Shown here: one piece after another, positions 1 to 11,936 of the stretch
How positions within the stretch are numbered: position 1 is the stretch's first letter
Layout: every line of letters starts with the position of its first letter
NCBI RefSeq assembly: GCF_016906535.1
Contig: NC_057373.1
Location: 2,728,001 to 2,792,000, forward strand
Direction: 5' to 3'
From: Rhizoctonia solani
Lineage: Eukaryota > Basidiomycota > Agaricomycetes > Cantharellales > Ceratobasidiaceae
DNA length: 64,000 nt
Notes under the pieces: generated by a model
Database searches by the model: none
Seen by the model: only the letters and a program-made list of their open reading frames with translations
Told to the model about the DNA's origin: nothing
Position numbers and translations under genes: made by a program

Positions 1-775
1 CCAAGAAAAGTTCACCTTCATTGGCGATGTTGGCTCCACTTAATGCTGAGCAAGGGATACCGAGTTCCGAGCTGATCACGGTCGGGAAGGTTGAGATCTT
101 TGCGCCCTCAACTTCAGCCCCCTTTACGACACAGTCAATTTACTTATATTAGACGAAGAATGATGGATATGAACCTTAATAAGGGATACGGCCCGAGTCA
201 GGTGGGAGACATGACCGCGTATTGCATTCAGCACTGGGGGCAAGAACTGAAAAGTTGTTAGAGTTGAGCAATAAACGGATATAAAAATATACCTGATGCG
301 GCAAAACAAAAACAAGAGCGGTAGCGTCCTTGATGGATTTAAGCAAGTCGGGTTCTGCTACCACATTATGTCCCAGTTGAATACCAGGCAGGTACTTGGG
401 ATTCTCGTGTGTGTCATTAATCAGGGCCGAAAGTGAACGTCCCTGGAACTTTAGCACCCGTTATGCGTTAGGGATGACGCCTGCGCCCTACAACCATTGC
501 TTACCTGCTCTTCGTACACATACATCGTGACATCTTCAGCCTACCGGTGTGAGAGTAGGTAAATGGCAAAGTCGCTCGGAAGCGGAGTTTAACTCACGAA
601 AACATCTGGGTTCCTCTTTGTATTGATTGCAGCGATGCGGGCAATGGCCGACCCCCTGATTCACAACAGGCATTAAGAGTATTTCAAGATCTAAGTCAAA
701 AGTTAAATCATACCAATTACCCGATCCTATCACGCATACTTTTTCCTTTTCGACTTTACGAATTTGAGTTGACAT
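1..775 (-). CDS. GPD1: Glycerol-3-phosphate dehydrogenase [NAD+], 5' part (runs off left edge)
   Basis: Reduces dihydroxyacetone phosphate to glycerol-3-phosphate with NADH, for glycerol/osmolyte and phospholipid supply. The start at 775 gives [21 protein letters not shown], and the next exon completes the dinucleotide-binding motif [16 protein letters not shown]. Later exons read YEEQ, then [42 protein letters not shown], and finally [19 protein letters not shown] at the window edge; these are strongly conserved GPD1 blocks. I see five introns of about 50-75 nt. Only roughly the N-terminal half (Rossmann domain and start of the catalytic domain) is present; the 3' end lies left of base 1. 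Identification is very secure; whether it is the cytosolic osmo-responsive isoform cannot be told. Confidence 0.93.
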
Positions 776-1149
776 TGAGCACCTAAGATAAACCGTGTCG
801 CTGAGACCGAAAGCCGGTGAGCGGGTTGTTGAGCAGTACCTACCTGAAGGCGAAGGTGGTAGTTGAGCTCAACAATCGCCTACGTGCAATGCCCCATAAC
901 ATGAATGTTTCGGCTGGATTTACACGGGCCAAGTTGGTTGGGGGAGAGCCGAGACTGAATTCATGGGCAACTTACATAAGTTATGTACCAACACGTGAAA
1001 CCCACCCGCCACACCTTTGCCACGAGCTCAAATGGCGCATATATTGACGTTGACAACTATAATTATGAATGGTTTGGCCTACCCTTGAGCGATCTCAGCC
1101 CATCTAATTGCCATCACCACGTGAAAAGAACACAAGTATCTCAGGCACC
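776..1149. other. Intergenic, presumed GPD1 promoter side
   Basis: Upstream sequence of the GPD1 start. Open frames here have no conserved look and no splice continuity. CACGTG appears at 1120-1125 and an AT-rich stretch at about 1040-1070. No gene is supported. Confidence 0.4.
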
Positions 1150-1778
1150 TCGGAACCGGGTCTAGGCTTGGTCTGAATGGCATGCAGAAAAGCGACGGGG
1201 AGCTCCGAGCTACGGTTGCTTATTGGGATAGTTTGGGCAGCATTCTGAGATACGGACTCTATCTACGATGGCCAGCTGACTAGCGATGGCAGCGATTGAA
1301 GGCGTGTCGAAGAACTGGATTCGTGGATCCGCAATTGATGGTCCTCTCCATGGGTATCGGGGTTCTATGCATGTGGGTATCCAAATTTATCACAAATAAG
1401 GACTCGCATGGATGGCATCATATGCATATGGATGTACGTGGCCGCAGCAGTTCAAGGTCGTAAGGGAGTGACGCTGCACGACAAGTCATAATTGGCAAAA
1501 TGGGAGGGTACGACGTCATCGGGTAGGGCAAGCGGATCCAGAAAGCTCAAATTGCCGGATTGGATTTCGAGTTGGACGCAGAAGACTCCACCACAACCAC
1601 CATCAGGCTGATCCATAAACTGCAGAGCTGTGTAGCGCGTTGCTCCTGAACCGAATCCGTTTCCGAACCTTGTCATCTCCCAATTAATAATACCTTGGCC
1701 ACTCCTTTCGGCCGGTATAACTTGAACCCCGCACATGCACTTGCGATTACCTAGAGACCTAGTTTGCAAGGCTCTCAA
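1150..1778 (-). other. Cryptic coding-like segment (possible exon remnants)
   Basis: On the minus strand 1452-1778 is open for 108 codons without an ATG at its head (first internal Met at MCGVQVIPAE), with a Gly/Pro/Asp-rich globular-looking composition (GGCGGVFCVQLEIQSGNLSF). Further down the same strand, about 1220-1350, another open stretch reads RIQFFDTPSIAAIASQLAIV. A possible intron lies between (acceptor catgcatag). No family is recognised and no proper start is found, so this may be an unrecognised gene, a decayed gene or chance. Confidence 0.2.
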
Positions 1779-1887
1779 TTTCCCTAACCACTTCCACCTC
1801 TATCCCACTTGATATAAATCCACATTCTTATTTCCTTTTCAGCCTTTACCCACCAATTCACCTCATTCCCCTCTTATACTCCCCAAC

Positions 1888-4133
1888 ATGTCTATGGACG
1901 AAGTGATCGAGAACCTCTGGGTCGGCGACTTTGGTGCTGCAACCAGTATAGAACTTTTGGAGATGGCCGGTGTAAAGTATGTAGTCAGTTGTATGAGAGG
2001 CAAGGTTCGGGTCCATGAGGTAAGTTGACAGCTCTTGTTCCGGAAGTTGTCATTCTGTCAACGGTCGTATCTATTCCAAACCCAATAGTTCTTTATTTCT
2101 CCGTGTATTTTACTTACATCTCGGACACCGTGATCCTGGCTACCTACCGTACCAATGCTAACATGTCCCAACTTGACAGACCATGCAACGCCATCAAATA
2201 CCCCTCGATGATACCGTAGAACAAGACGTCTTATCTTATTTGCCGGCAACGATAGCCTTTATCCAGAAATCACTTGCTAGTGGAGATGGTGTTCTTATAC
2301 ACTGTATGGCCGGGATGAGTGCGTGTGAACAACAGTCCGCTGGCAGCAGGGAGCTAATTTCATCATTTTCCGATCCAGGTCGAAGTGCGACTATTGCAGC
2401 AGCCTACTTGATGTACAGTCAAGGTCTCGACCCAACAGGGGCTCTCGAACTGATACGTGAAGTGCGCCCAACCATCCAGTATGCACTTTTGATCGAGTCT
2501 AGATATGGCACTTGACTGATCTACAATTTCAAACGAAATTTCCAGGCCAAACCCTTCTTTCCTCCACCAGCTCGACGTCTTCCACGCTGCCTATTGCAAG
2601 ATTTCCAAGCGCGATAAGAACATTCGAGAGTATTATCTTGAGCGAACGGCCAACGAAATGATCAGTAAGTCTGTTCCTCCGCGGTGTTATGGCTTAGTTA
2701 ACCGTTCTTGGGTAGATGGAGATGGGTCAGCGCCCGACATGAGCATGATTGCTAGTTATCCTAGAACACCTACTGCTTCTGCGCCAGGGACCCCTGGTGG
2801 ACCTCGCCGTCGAATTCGATGCAAGATGTGCCGGTAAGTGTCGGAACAGATTAGCTGCTTGATGGTTGGCCTAACATTACCTCTAGTCGTGAGCTCGCTA
2901 CTCGCGAGCACATGATGGACCACTCTCAGGGCGGGCCCACTACACCCATCTCTGTCAATGGCTCTGCGACTGTTTCTCGCAGACAATCATTTAGTGACTC
3001 GAACGGGAACGTTGCGAATGGATTGCAGCTCACTAGCATGTCTCCGGCTGGCTCTCGTCGGCCTTCTACCACTAAACCCCCACGCCGATCGTCCTTGAAC
3101 CAATCTATGAAACCAGGAGGCATTCTGGGTGGCGGCCTTACCCCATTGACGACCATGCAGCCAACCGACAAGCAGGACAAGGTTGACAAGGACGACAAGG
3201 ACGATACGAATGGGTATATTAGCCACCCTGATCGCCGCCCAAGCATCATTGCTTCCGAAGCCATCAAGAAACTGAGTACGCTCACGATGACAGCCGTCGA
3301 CTCCGATGGGCCTGATGATTATGCTGTAGACGATGAAGACGAGGACGATGAGACCCCCAGCGCAACCAATACTAGCGCCGCCCCAAGTCCAATCACAATC
3401 AGCGGTCCTCTTGTTGGCAACGGCCGAGTCCACGCTTTACGCTCCGACCCACTCAACGGAGTCGCAATCCGTCGCGGCAAACCACACCGGATCTCCCTCT
3501 CAGGAGCCCATAAAGAACTAGAATTGCCACGCACCCCCGCGGACGAGGTCACGCCCGGCCTAGACGCAACCCGCGCCATCGATCCCTCTGTCGCTCAGGC
3601 CGTGGCCGCCCAGGAGAACGTAATGGAATTGGACGAAGTCGCTTCGAGCCCCACTTCTCCCCAATATCAACACCCAAGTGAGATGTACTCGGGCCTACCA
3701 CCCAAGTTGGCTGCGCTCCGAAGGCCATCCGTCGCACAAGCGTTCAAGGCCTCGGGTTTGACCGGGATGACGCCAATTTCTCATAGCCCAGCTCTCAGTC
3801 CGCCAATCCTATACAACCCTAAGTGCTCTGGGTATTTTGTCGAACCGGTCAGTAAGATTTTAACCTTCCTGTAATTTTTTGGCTCATAAAAGCTTCTGCA
3901 GTTGAAATGGATGAAGCCCTTCCTTGAGACTGGCCAACTGGCTGGAAAGATCATCTGCCCCAACCCCAAGTGTGGAGCGAAGCTTGGAAACTATGACTGG
4001 GCCGGCGTAAGCTGTAGCTGTAAGGAGTGGGTGACACCCGTAAGTGATTACTCGGTTGGATACCCGAATTCTTTTAACGTGCGATCCGCAGGGATTCTGC
4101 ATCCACAGATCTAAAGTCGATGAGATTTGGTAA
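1888..4133 (+). CDS. YVH1: Dual-specificity phosphatase YVH1/DUSP12 with long inserted linker
   Basis: Predicted 582 aa from eight exons (1888-2019, 2180-2318, 2379-2478, 2546-2664, 2716-2833, 2887-3847, 3902-4039, 4092-4133). The N-terminus MSMDEVIENLWVGDF starts a DSP domain; the cysteine signature HCMAGMSRSATIAAAYLM is made by joining exons 2 and 3. The C-terminal zinc-binding module is in two parts: RCKMCRRELATREHMMDHSQ (about residue 200) and CSGYFVEPLKWMKPFL...NPKCGAKLGNYDWAG...CSCKEWVTPGFCIHRSKVDEIW at the end. Between them sit about 300 low-complexity residues rich in Ser, Pro and Asp, absent from the 364-aa yeast protein. Known role of the family: the zinc domain acts in 60S maturation by releasing Mrt4; the phosphatase affects sporulation and growth. 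A TATAAAT lies at 1813-1819. Confidence 0.95.
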
Positions 4134-4444
4134 ACCCGTGGTTTGGGTGCTTGTGACACGATACCTACGAACTTGATGATACATATATTGGCTTTTTTGT
4201 CTCAATTCGGTCTTGATCTCTATATAGTGATATATTATTTAAATCGACTGTGCGACGAGTGAAACGCATGTATTATAAGCCATAAGACACTAAACCCGAG
4301 GTAGAGTAAGAGTGAGAACAAAATATAGTCATGGTCCAAAAACAAATCACAGAGCATGCATCGACATAATACAGTTGATGTTAATAAACCAATAGAGGGC
4401 CAGAACGAAACACCAGTCGCCCAAATGAAAACTAGAAAAGTTCA
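4134..4444. other. Convergent 3' intergenic region
   Basis: AT-rich spacer of 311 bp between the 3' ends of YVH1 and the coiled-coil gene; includes tatatagtgatatatt around 4220-4235. Expected to hold both polyadenylation sites; nothing else seen. Confidence 0.5.
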
Positions 4445-7400
4445 TCAGAGTTGGTACTTGAGCTTGCCTGCCGCGATTGCCTCGGCAGCATCAAAACAAC
4501 CCATTGCACCATACTCATCCATAATAATATCCCAGAACACCCCCGCGCACTTGGACTTATACAACAAATCAATGATTGCTTCCGGATTCGCGGGCAATCC
4601 GCCCAAGTCGATATTGGCGACTTCGCCAGATGGCATATCGACTTTGAGTAATCGAGCAGGCACAGCGGTTCGCTTGAGTTTGAAGCTCTGTTGCCGAGGA
4701 GGTTTCATGAGAGAAACGAATGGATTGACCTCCATCTCTGTCTGCTCAGTGTTTCGATCAACAATGTCAGACACGGGTGAGGAGAGGTGTGTTCGGGAAA
4801 GAGGCGGGCCCCAGAGCTGGACCATCGTTTTGGCAGTTGCTTCGGCAGTACGAGAAGCGTCCAAGTCGGATTCAACTCGTTGAATAGCTTGTTCAAGCTC
4901 TTGAATGCGTGTACGAGCAATGTGCAACAAGGCTAATCTCAAGATCAGTATCCGGAACAATCACCATTGGAACTCTGACTTACTGCGCTGCGTCTGCAAC
5001 TGGTCGTTCGACCCCTGGCCCGATGATACTGCGGTCTTCAGCTGTGTTTGGAGCTCGGCCGCCTGTTTCGCACTGGCCGCCAACCTCTCCTCGGTCACCA
5101 CCAACTTGCTCTCCAATTCCTTTCGCGAGATGCGCTCCTTTGCCAACGTCTGTCTTTCCATTATCAGCACATGCTTTTCTGACATAAGTTCGTTCTGGAG
5201 CCTTGATAACTCCACTGCATGTCGCCTCGAGATCTGTTCTACGTCGGCGACTCGATCCTCTGTTGCGCGGGCCCGACCCTCTGACATTGCGAGTTTAGTA
5301 CCAGCCGTAGATAGCTGTGCTCTGAGAGCGTGTTCTCGCCCTGTGGATTCGTTGAGCTGATCCTTGAACGTTGTAAGATCCCGCTTCATCGAATTGTTGC
5401 CGTCTTGAACCTCGCTCAGTTTCTTCTCGATTGCCGCAAGCTGCTCCTTCAACAAAATCACCTCCTTCTCCGCCGACTCCTTTGCCTCCAGTTCTGCTCC
5501 CGTTTTTACTCTCTCGGCCCGAGTAATCTCGCGCTCGGCAGTCACGAGTTTCATGGCCATTGTCAGCTCTCTTTGCAGAATAGCATCCGCCTTTTTCCTG
5601 TCCTCCACCTGCTTGGCTTGTTCGTCCTTGATCTTCTCCTCCATTTCCTTGAGCTTGGCTTCCAGCTCGCCCCTAATCTCTTTCTCCCTCTCGAGTTTAG
5701 CCTCCTGAGCGCTAGCGATGGCCTTTTCGGCGTCCAAGAAGCTCTTAGCCTCCGCACGCTCCTTCTCCGCTTGATCCCTTGCCTCTGTGTACCGCCTCTG
5801 TTCAGCCGCAAGTCGAGCCTCCGCAGCGGCTAATTTAGCCTGAGCTTCCGCTCTAATGCCTCTCTCCTCGGCTAATGCTGCCCTCTCCTGACTGACCAGA
5901 TCTCTCTCGGCGTCCAGCATTGTTCCTAGTTTAGTCCGCTCCGTTTCAGCTAACAAAGCAGCCTCCTCCGCCTTGCGTCTCTGCTCAGCCGCCGCCTGCG
6001 CCACTTCCCTCGCCTTTTCAAGATTTCCGGAAGATTCAGCCAATCGCTCTTCAAGTTGTTTAATCCGCTGCTGCAGTCCCTCGCGTGTGGCGTCTGATTG
6101 TTTCCTCAGCGCCTCACTCTGGGTCAAGAGCGACCTCTCGATCTCCAGTGCTTCAATGAGCTGAGTCTTTTCCTTGCGTTCGGCGTATAGTTCGTTCTTT
6201 ACCGACTCGGCAGTTGGGAGCGTCATTTCGAGAACCTTGATCTTCAGCTTGAGAGCTTCGTTCTCATCTCTCATAGCCCTCAACGACCTAAGCTCCAGAT
6301 CCAGATCCGACTCGACAGAGATCGATTCCTGCATTCCAGGAGAACCTTTGGACTTTTCCGAACCCGAGAGAACCCCACGGTTGGATTTGTCGGACCCAGA
6401 AAGTCGTGCCATTACGCTCTCGGCATAGTCGCTCATGTCAACACCGAGTAATTCTCGTACTCGTTCCTCTTCTGCTTGCAGCTCAGCCGCACGGGCCTTT
6501 TCAGCTTCCAGAGCAGAAATTTCGGGTTCGACGATGATGGGTTCGGATTTCGAAGAGGATGTACGGTGACGACGGCGCTTGATCAACCGGCTTTCGAGCG
6601 TGTCGGATTTACGCTTTGTTGGAGAGGACGAAGACGGAGGGAGTGCAGCGAGCAGAGAACCTGGGGAGCTTGAAATCCCAAAAAATGACAGTGGGTCACG
6701 AGATGGTGATCGGATTGGAGTTCGAGGTCGAGCCGAGGTGGAAGCACGCGGAGTGGTGGATAAGGTGGTGGACGTGTGTAGTGGATCCCGAGCAGGGGGG
6801 ACGGGAGGTGAGTCTGGTAGAGGAGCAGGAATTGTCTCATCTGTGGTCGCAATAGATGGTTTTTGTGTAGGAGCGAGGGGTGGTAAATCTTGCTGAGGTG
6901 TAATGGAGGCATCTTCGGTCAGTGTCGTAGAGTTGGGGAACAAGTCTTCGGCGGATACACCAAACGAAGAGTCACCTTCCATAGGTACGGTAGACATAGA
7001 TTCGTCCATGGGTGCGATTGACGATTGACCTTCAACGAGTGGTGGGGTTTCCGTGGCCTGAGTAGGAGCCAGGGTCTGCGCTGGTGGAGCGGGCGTGTCC
7101 TGCATAACTGGAATTGAGGGTAGTTTCTGAGCAACTTGGCCTGATGGGGCTTCTTGTAAAGATGGCCCTTGTGCAGGCGGAACAGTAGACGAGCCCCGCG
7201 AAGGGGCCAGAGTCGGCGGATCCCCCAAGGACTTATCATCCCCCAAAGGTTCTTGGTCCATCTCTTTCTTGACTTGAACCTGTTTAGACATTTCACCTGT
7301 AAAGGCGCAATCAATAACCAAAAATATCCACATATAACTAACAAGGCTCACCTTGAGCATCAAGCCACCCGAGTAAAGCCCGATGACGGGTCGCTTTTAC

Positions 7401-9416
7401 AGAGGCCTTGGGAATAGTACTGGCGATGGTAGCTAATGTAGTTCCACTGGCGCCAGGGGTTGGAGCTCCTCCGGCGGGCGTGGAGCGCGAAGCAGTAGCA
7501 TCAGAGTTATGACTCGAAGTACCGTTGGTAGCCTTGGCAGTGGCACTGGTACTCAGAGTGGCCGGACTTGAAGATCTCGTCCTAAAAGCGTTCATCAGTG
7601 CCCTCGGGCCTGTGGGTGGTGCCTTCTGTCCAGGTAAAGCAGCCATGAGGGCCCTAGGGGCTGTCGGTGGTGTGGTTTTCTTTGGCGCAGTCGGAGGTGT
7701 GGCCGCTTTTACATGTGTAGGTGGTGCGGTCGATTCTGGCACCTTTGGCAGAGTCGAATTTAGTGATGCAAGGGCAGTGGCCGACCCTGAGCCTATCGGT
7801 GGTGTGGCTTTCGCCGGTAGTCTAGTCGAATCGGGAGCCGCGATCGAGTTGAAAAGGTGGTGATGTGAGACCGTTTTTGGAGTTCCAGCTCGCGAACTCG
7901 TAGGTGCAGTACTTATATCTTTAGTCACCTCTGCTGTGGCTTTCTTTGTGCCCTCTGAGAGTTCCTTTGATACTTTTAAGCTTTTCTTGTTCGAGTCTGA
8001 GAGAGCTGAAACAGGTTTGTCTAACGCGGATGTTGAGGGGGTAGGTGTTGGAGTGGTCTGTCGAGAGGGTGAATCTCGGGGAACTGGGTTTGACGATTGA
8101 GATGCAGGTGCTAAAGGGTGAGAGCTTGACGTCGATGGAGATTGCTGTGTAGGGGCGGACGCAGCTAGAGGGAGGTCTCCTGGCGACGATGAGGCTTTTA
8201 CAGGGATTACCCCCGAAGCCGGGTCCGTGGCTCCGTTTAATCGGTTTGCATCACTCGGTCCTGGGATAATACTAGATCTGGCCAGTATAGGAAGCGTGGC
8301 GGGTACAGTCGGAGGCGTATCCACACTCGCTTGGGGCGTCGTATCTGTCGAAGGGCTCTCACTCATCGGCGTAGGAACAAAAGGTGGTGCCTCTGCGCCC
8401 AAAGTTGACTTGGTCGCCTTCTGTGTACTGTTAATTCACCACCTCAGTAACCTCAACCGTGGATTTGCTCACCTTCGTAGTAGCCTTTGATTTAGAAGAA
8501 GTCGCAGGTTTAGATGTGACAACACCAAGTTTGGCTCGAGCACCATTGACATTTCTTTTGCTCGGCAACCACGCGTTGTGCGAGGCTTTCGATGACTTGG
8601 AGGACGCTTGCGTTTTAGTCATGTCTTTTTATATATAAATGAGTATGAGATTGGTCTTGTCAATAGGGAAGAAGGCTTACCAGATTGATCGTCATCACTT
8701 GCATGTTCATGAGCCGAATCGTCCTGGGACACATCAGCCCTCGATCAAACCGGAGAAAAGCGCGAAACTGACAGAGATATCGATAACATCTTCCTCCACT
8801 GGTTCCTTCTCGCATTTCAAGACCATGCGAGCAGCGGCCCAGAGCTTGTTGGCGACGTACATTTGCGCGACAAACCTCCACCACCCAGGACCACATTTAA
8901 ACTCCTTCAACTTGCTGACGATAGGAGTAGCATCCTCGCTCAATACTCTCAAACAACTCAACGGAAACTCGGCAACTTTTGGAGGTGTAGGATAATTCTT
9001 GGTGACGTAACTGGGGACCATGTTCTGGGAGTTAAGCCACTGCTGAAAAGCTGGGTGATTTGGCTGGTTTGGCTGAAGAATCGTAGACGTGATTGACTGC
9101 GGATGGGATCCATTGGGTGTAGTGATGCGAGGTGCCCCAATACGATTGCAGCAGCTATTAGCTGCTAGTTCCGACTCGAACAGCAAGAAGGCGTGGGGGG
9201 CTCCAGTAGTCAAGTCTTTCCATCGTTGGATCAGCAATCTGCGTATCCCAACAAGTCAGCAAGTTCAGGCATTAAATAAATATATATGAAAAAACCTCAC
9301 ATTCTCCCAGCCCGCTCGTATATCGCTCTGAGATTCGTATCATGTAGTCGATCCACTGGTCCTTGGAGGTGTGCAACATGCAGTGGGTTTCTATCGAATA
9401 GTTGAGCTGCATTCAT
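4445..9416 (-). CDS. Very long coiled-coil protein of unknown function
   Basis: About 1,550 aa from seven exons; the ATG at 9416 gives MNAAQLFDRNPLHVAHLQGP and each junction keeps frame (for example SCC-rich exon 2 ending VIDIS, joined to DDSAHEHASDDDQSG, then MTKTQASSKSSK). Regions in order: a compact N-terminal domain of about 200 aa with GPGWWRFVAQMYVANKLW; a Ser/Thr/Pro/Ala-rich disordered stretch of about 400 aa (codons in 7375-8620); a second disordered acidic/Pro region with KRKSDTLESRLIKRRRHR, which resembles a nuclear localisation signal; then some 450 residues of Glu/Lys/Ala/Arg heptad-like coiled coil; and a C-terminal cap with GVFWDIIMDEYGAMGCFDAA. No known family recognised; the architecture fits a nuclear scaffold or spindle/chromatin tether. 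Function is not assigned. Confidence 0.8.
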
Positions 9417-9618
9417 CAAATCCAGAGAAGGAGAAAAGAGCAGATCCAAAGTTTAGAACTAGTATAACAGAATATACAGCTCCCACGATCTACCCGGTAG
9501 CCTAGGATCGAGGATAAGTTGAAGGCACTAACATATCCTTCCCTCGCTTACCAACCTTTTCCAATTACAAATCCCCATCTCATCTGCTCGATTGCAAATC
9601 GTTTTCCGCCCACACACG

Positions 9619-10089
9619 ATGATCCCGACTCGTGCAGTGCTCAGTAAAGCCTCTCGACTCCCGCTAACTCCCAAGCATGGAAATAAGGACTTTTACAAGG
9701 GTTAGCTATTTTAAAACTATCTTAAACAATGCTACATAAGTATGTGATTAGGAACAAGAGCGGCGTACTTGCCTGGTGGTCACCGCACCGGCGCACCCGG
9801 AAAACATGTAGTAGGGGGCAAGGCCAAATTCAGAGTCGTGGACGAGATGGTTCGGTATTTTGTCGCACCGCCTATACAGGATATTGTCAACTCACCTGTA
9901 AGTAGCCTGAGCTATACCCCTCACCCCCAACTCCACCTCTGACTGATAGCATAGCTGAAACCATACGTCCGTACTGGAACTAAGCTCTCCCTGTCCGAGC
10001 GAGAAGAAGCATATGGAAAACTTCCCCAGGGTGGATTCGGAGGTTCTCAGTATTTAAAACTCTCCAGAGCGCTGTACGAGGAAAAGTAA
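9619..10089 (+). CDS. MRPL27: Mitochondrial large-subunit ribosomal protein mL41 (MRPL27 family)
   Basis: 120 aa from three exons (9619-9700, 9752-9897, 9955-10089). A basic N-terminus with MIPTRAVLSKASRLPL can serve as a mitochondrial presequence, followed by GNKDFYKGTRAAYLPGG and FRVVDEMVRYFVAPPIQDIV...LKPYVRTGTKLS, the conserved core of mL41/YmL27. It is a structural component of the mitochondrial 54S subunit. The gene begins 202 bp from the divergent coiled-coil gene. Small size and complete splicing agree with the family. Confidence 0.88.
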
Positions 10090-11544
10090 AATTTGAGTCT
10101 GCTTTACGAGAACTGTACTCTACCAGCATGTGTTTGTCGTATGAGGTTGGCTGATGTATATTAGGTCGGGACGAGGCTGGTGATTATTCAAGTTTTATAG
10201 AAGCAAACATTTGCCCATCACTGCGACCAATAGCTCGGGCCTCGTCAGTAATGCGTATCTTTGTAACAAACCTCACCACACATCCCTGGAATGCCTACGA
10301 TTTGTTGATATACAACGAATAGTATCTACCATGTAATAGACGGGAATTGAAGAGCTCAGCCCGGTCCCAAGCAAACTCGTTGGGCCACTCTTTGCATCGA
10401 AGGTTGTTACTACAGAATTAGGGTGCGCAGCCCAAGCACCGAAACTCTTGAGTCAGAGTCACGAGAATAAGACAACGAATGCGTTGATTATGAGTGTGTT
10501 GGCGGAGAGTAATCATTACCTGGTCGTTCGGAAATAGCAAGATGGATGATGGCCCAAGTGCCGAGGTCTCCACAATTCCGGGTCAATAAACCAACAATAA
10601 TCAGGACCAGCCACCTGATTATGTAGAAGGATGTTCTCTCGACCACTCACTCATATACACATCTTATCGCGTGGTGTGTTAATTACAAGGTAACAAAGGT
10701 GAAGGTGTACATATATAACAAGATCAAATATCATAAGCAAGATGCACCATGATACACCCAACACATCACACACTTTTTGTGGTTTATCTATGCATAACCT
10801 TGAGGAAGATTTAGCGTTAGTTAATATGTACAAATATTTAGATATCTACAAGCTTAGGACGAAAAGCCATTTGGTAGGCTGGGGATAGGTGATCTTGAGA
10901 TTTACCGCCATATATGCGTAGGTTTTATTTTGAGAATTTGTCAGCTAAGAACTGAATGAATTTATCTACGCATACTAAACATTATAAACGTGTCGGGAGT
11001 GCTAGGGCATCGCCAGTGCTGTTTCGACGCTCTCCCGAGCTACCTTTAGACAAAGACCTTCCTTTCTTCCCTTCGATTTCGCCAGCATTATGTCCTAACA
11101 GACATTCATATTCAGGACCTCTACGAGTTTCATTACTTTCCATCATGGTTCTGGCCAACTTGAAGGTCTATCGCGGCATGGAGGTCGCGATAAAGGAATC
11201 TCCCAGCCAATACCCCCCTTCACCGCATTTTTGCAGATACTCACGATACACTATCCAATAGATAGGCACTTGATCTGTAGCTACCTCAATTTTTCCGTGG
11301 TGCGTTTTGATCCCCCGTGATCTACAATAGCTTCCAGTGATTTCCAAGAATTCGTGGACCAAGTCAGTCGGGTAGTCACCGAGAGTTATTTGCCATCGCA
11401 CATACACATACACTTTCAGTCCCAAGCCATGCTATCTATGTTTATCTGTCAAAACTGGCGGACAAACGGCTTAAAGTACACTCCATTGTATTTCCACCCG
11501 CTTAAAGTGTAAGCATACATTCATTTCACGATAGTTCTTGTCAA
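10090..11544. other. Intergenic, 1.45 kb
   Basis: No supported gene. A minus-strand frame at 11168-11425 (85 codons, containing LGDYPTDLVHEFLEITGSYC) looks somewhat protein-like but has no ATG and an in-frame stop just upstream. It may be a decayed exon. The stretch 10640-10850 is AT-rich. Confidence 0.35.
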
Positions 11545-11642
11545 GTTCCTATGGTCTAGTGGTTATGACGCTTCGTTGTGGTGGAGCATCATTCGGTGCT
11601 TTCGCATCCGAAGCAGCCCGTGTTCGATTCACGGTGGGGACA
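11545..11642 (+). tRNA. tRNA-His(GTG) with a 26-nt intron
   Basis: Acceptor strands gttccta (11545-11551) and tggggac (11635-11641) pair over 7 bp with G-U wobbles; discriminator A at 11642 as in eukaryotic tRNA-His. D stem gtc/gac, anticodon stem cttcg (11571-11575) with cgaag (11609-11613), anticodon GTG at 11578-11580, intron 11582-11607 placed after position 37, T arm ccgtg-ttcgatt-cacgg. A box TGGTCTAGTGG and B box GTTCGATTC are intact, and a T5 Pol III terminator lies at 11647-11651. Confidence 0.9.
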
Positions 11643-11936
11643 TTAATTTTTAGTTACCGCTTGAGGAGAATAGGAAAGTGTGTAATACCTGGACATGCGT
11701 CTCCATTCTTCCTTCACCGTAAAGATATCTGTCTACCCTTCGTGCGTTACCTGATACTTTCAGCATGTTGGATCATTTGTTTTTCTCTATCATTATCGGC
11801 AACATTACAGGCTTACGCATGCGTACTTGTTGATAATTGCCCATTTTGGGTACTTAGCGTTGCATGATGCTCCTGTGCCACCTTCGAAAATCTAAAGTTC
11901 TCTAAAGATCACTTGGTCTAATTTTCAACATCAACC

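Noticed and set aside
2926..3579. Long minus-strand open frames opposite YVH1
   Set aside because: They are shadows of the low-complexity YVH1 exon; splicing and conserved motifs are on the + strand.
5330..7417. Plus-strand frames opposite the coiled-coil gene (167 aa and others)
   Set aside because: Repetitive Leu/Arg composition typical of the complement of Glu/Lys coiled-coil codons.
11168..11425. Minus-strand 85-codon frame
   Set aside because: Somewhat protein-like but no ATG, an in-frame stop just upstream and no partner exon.
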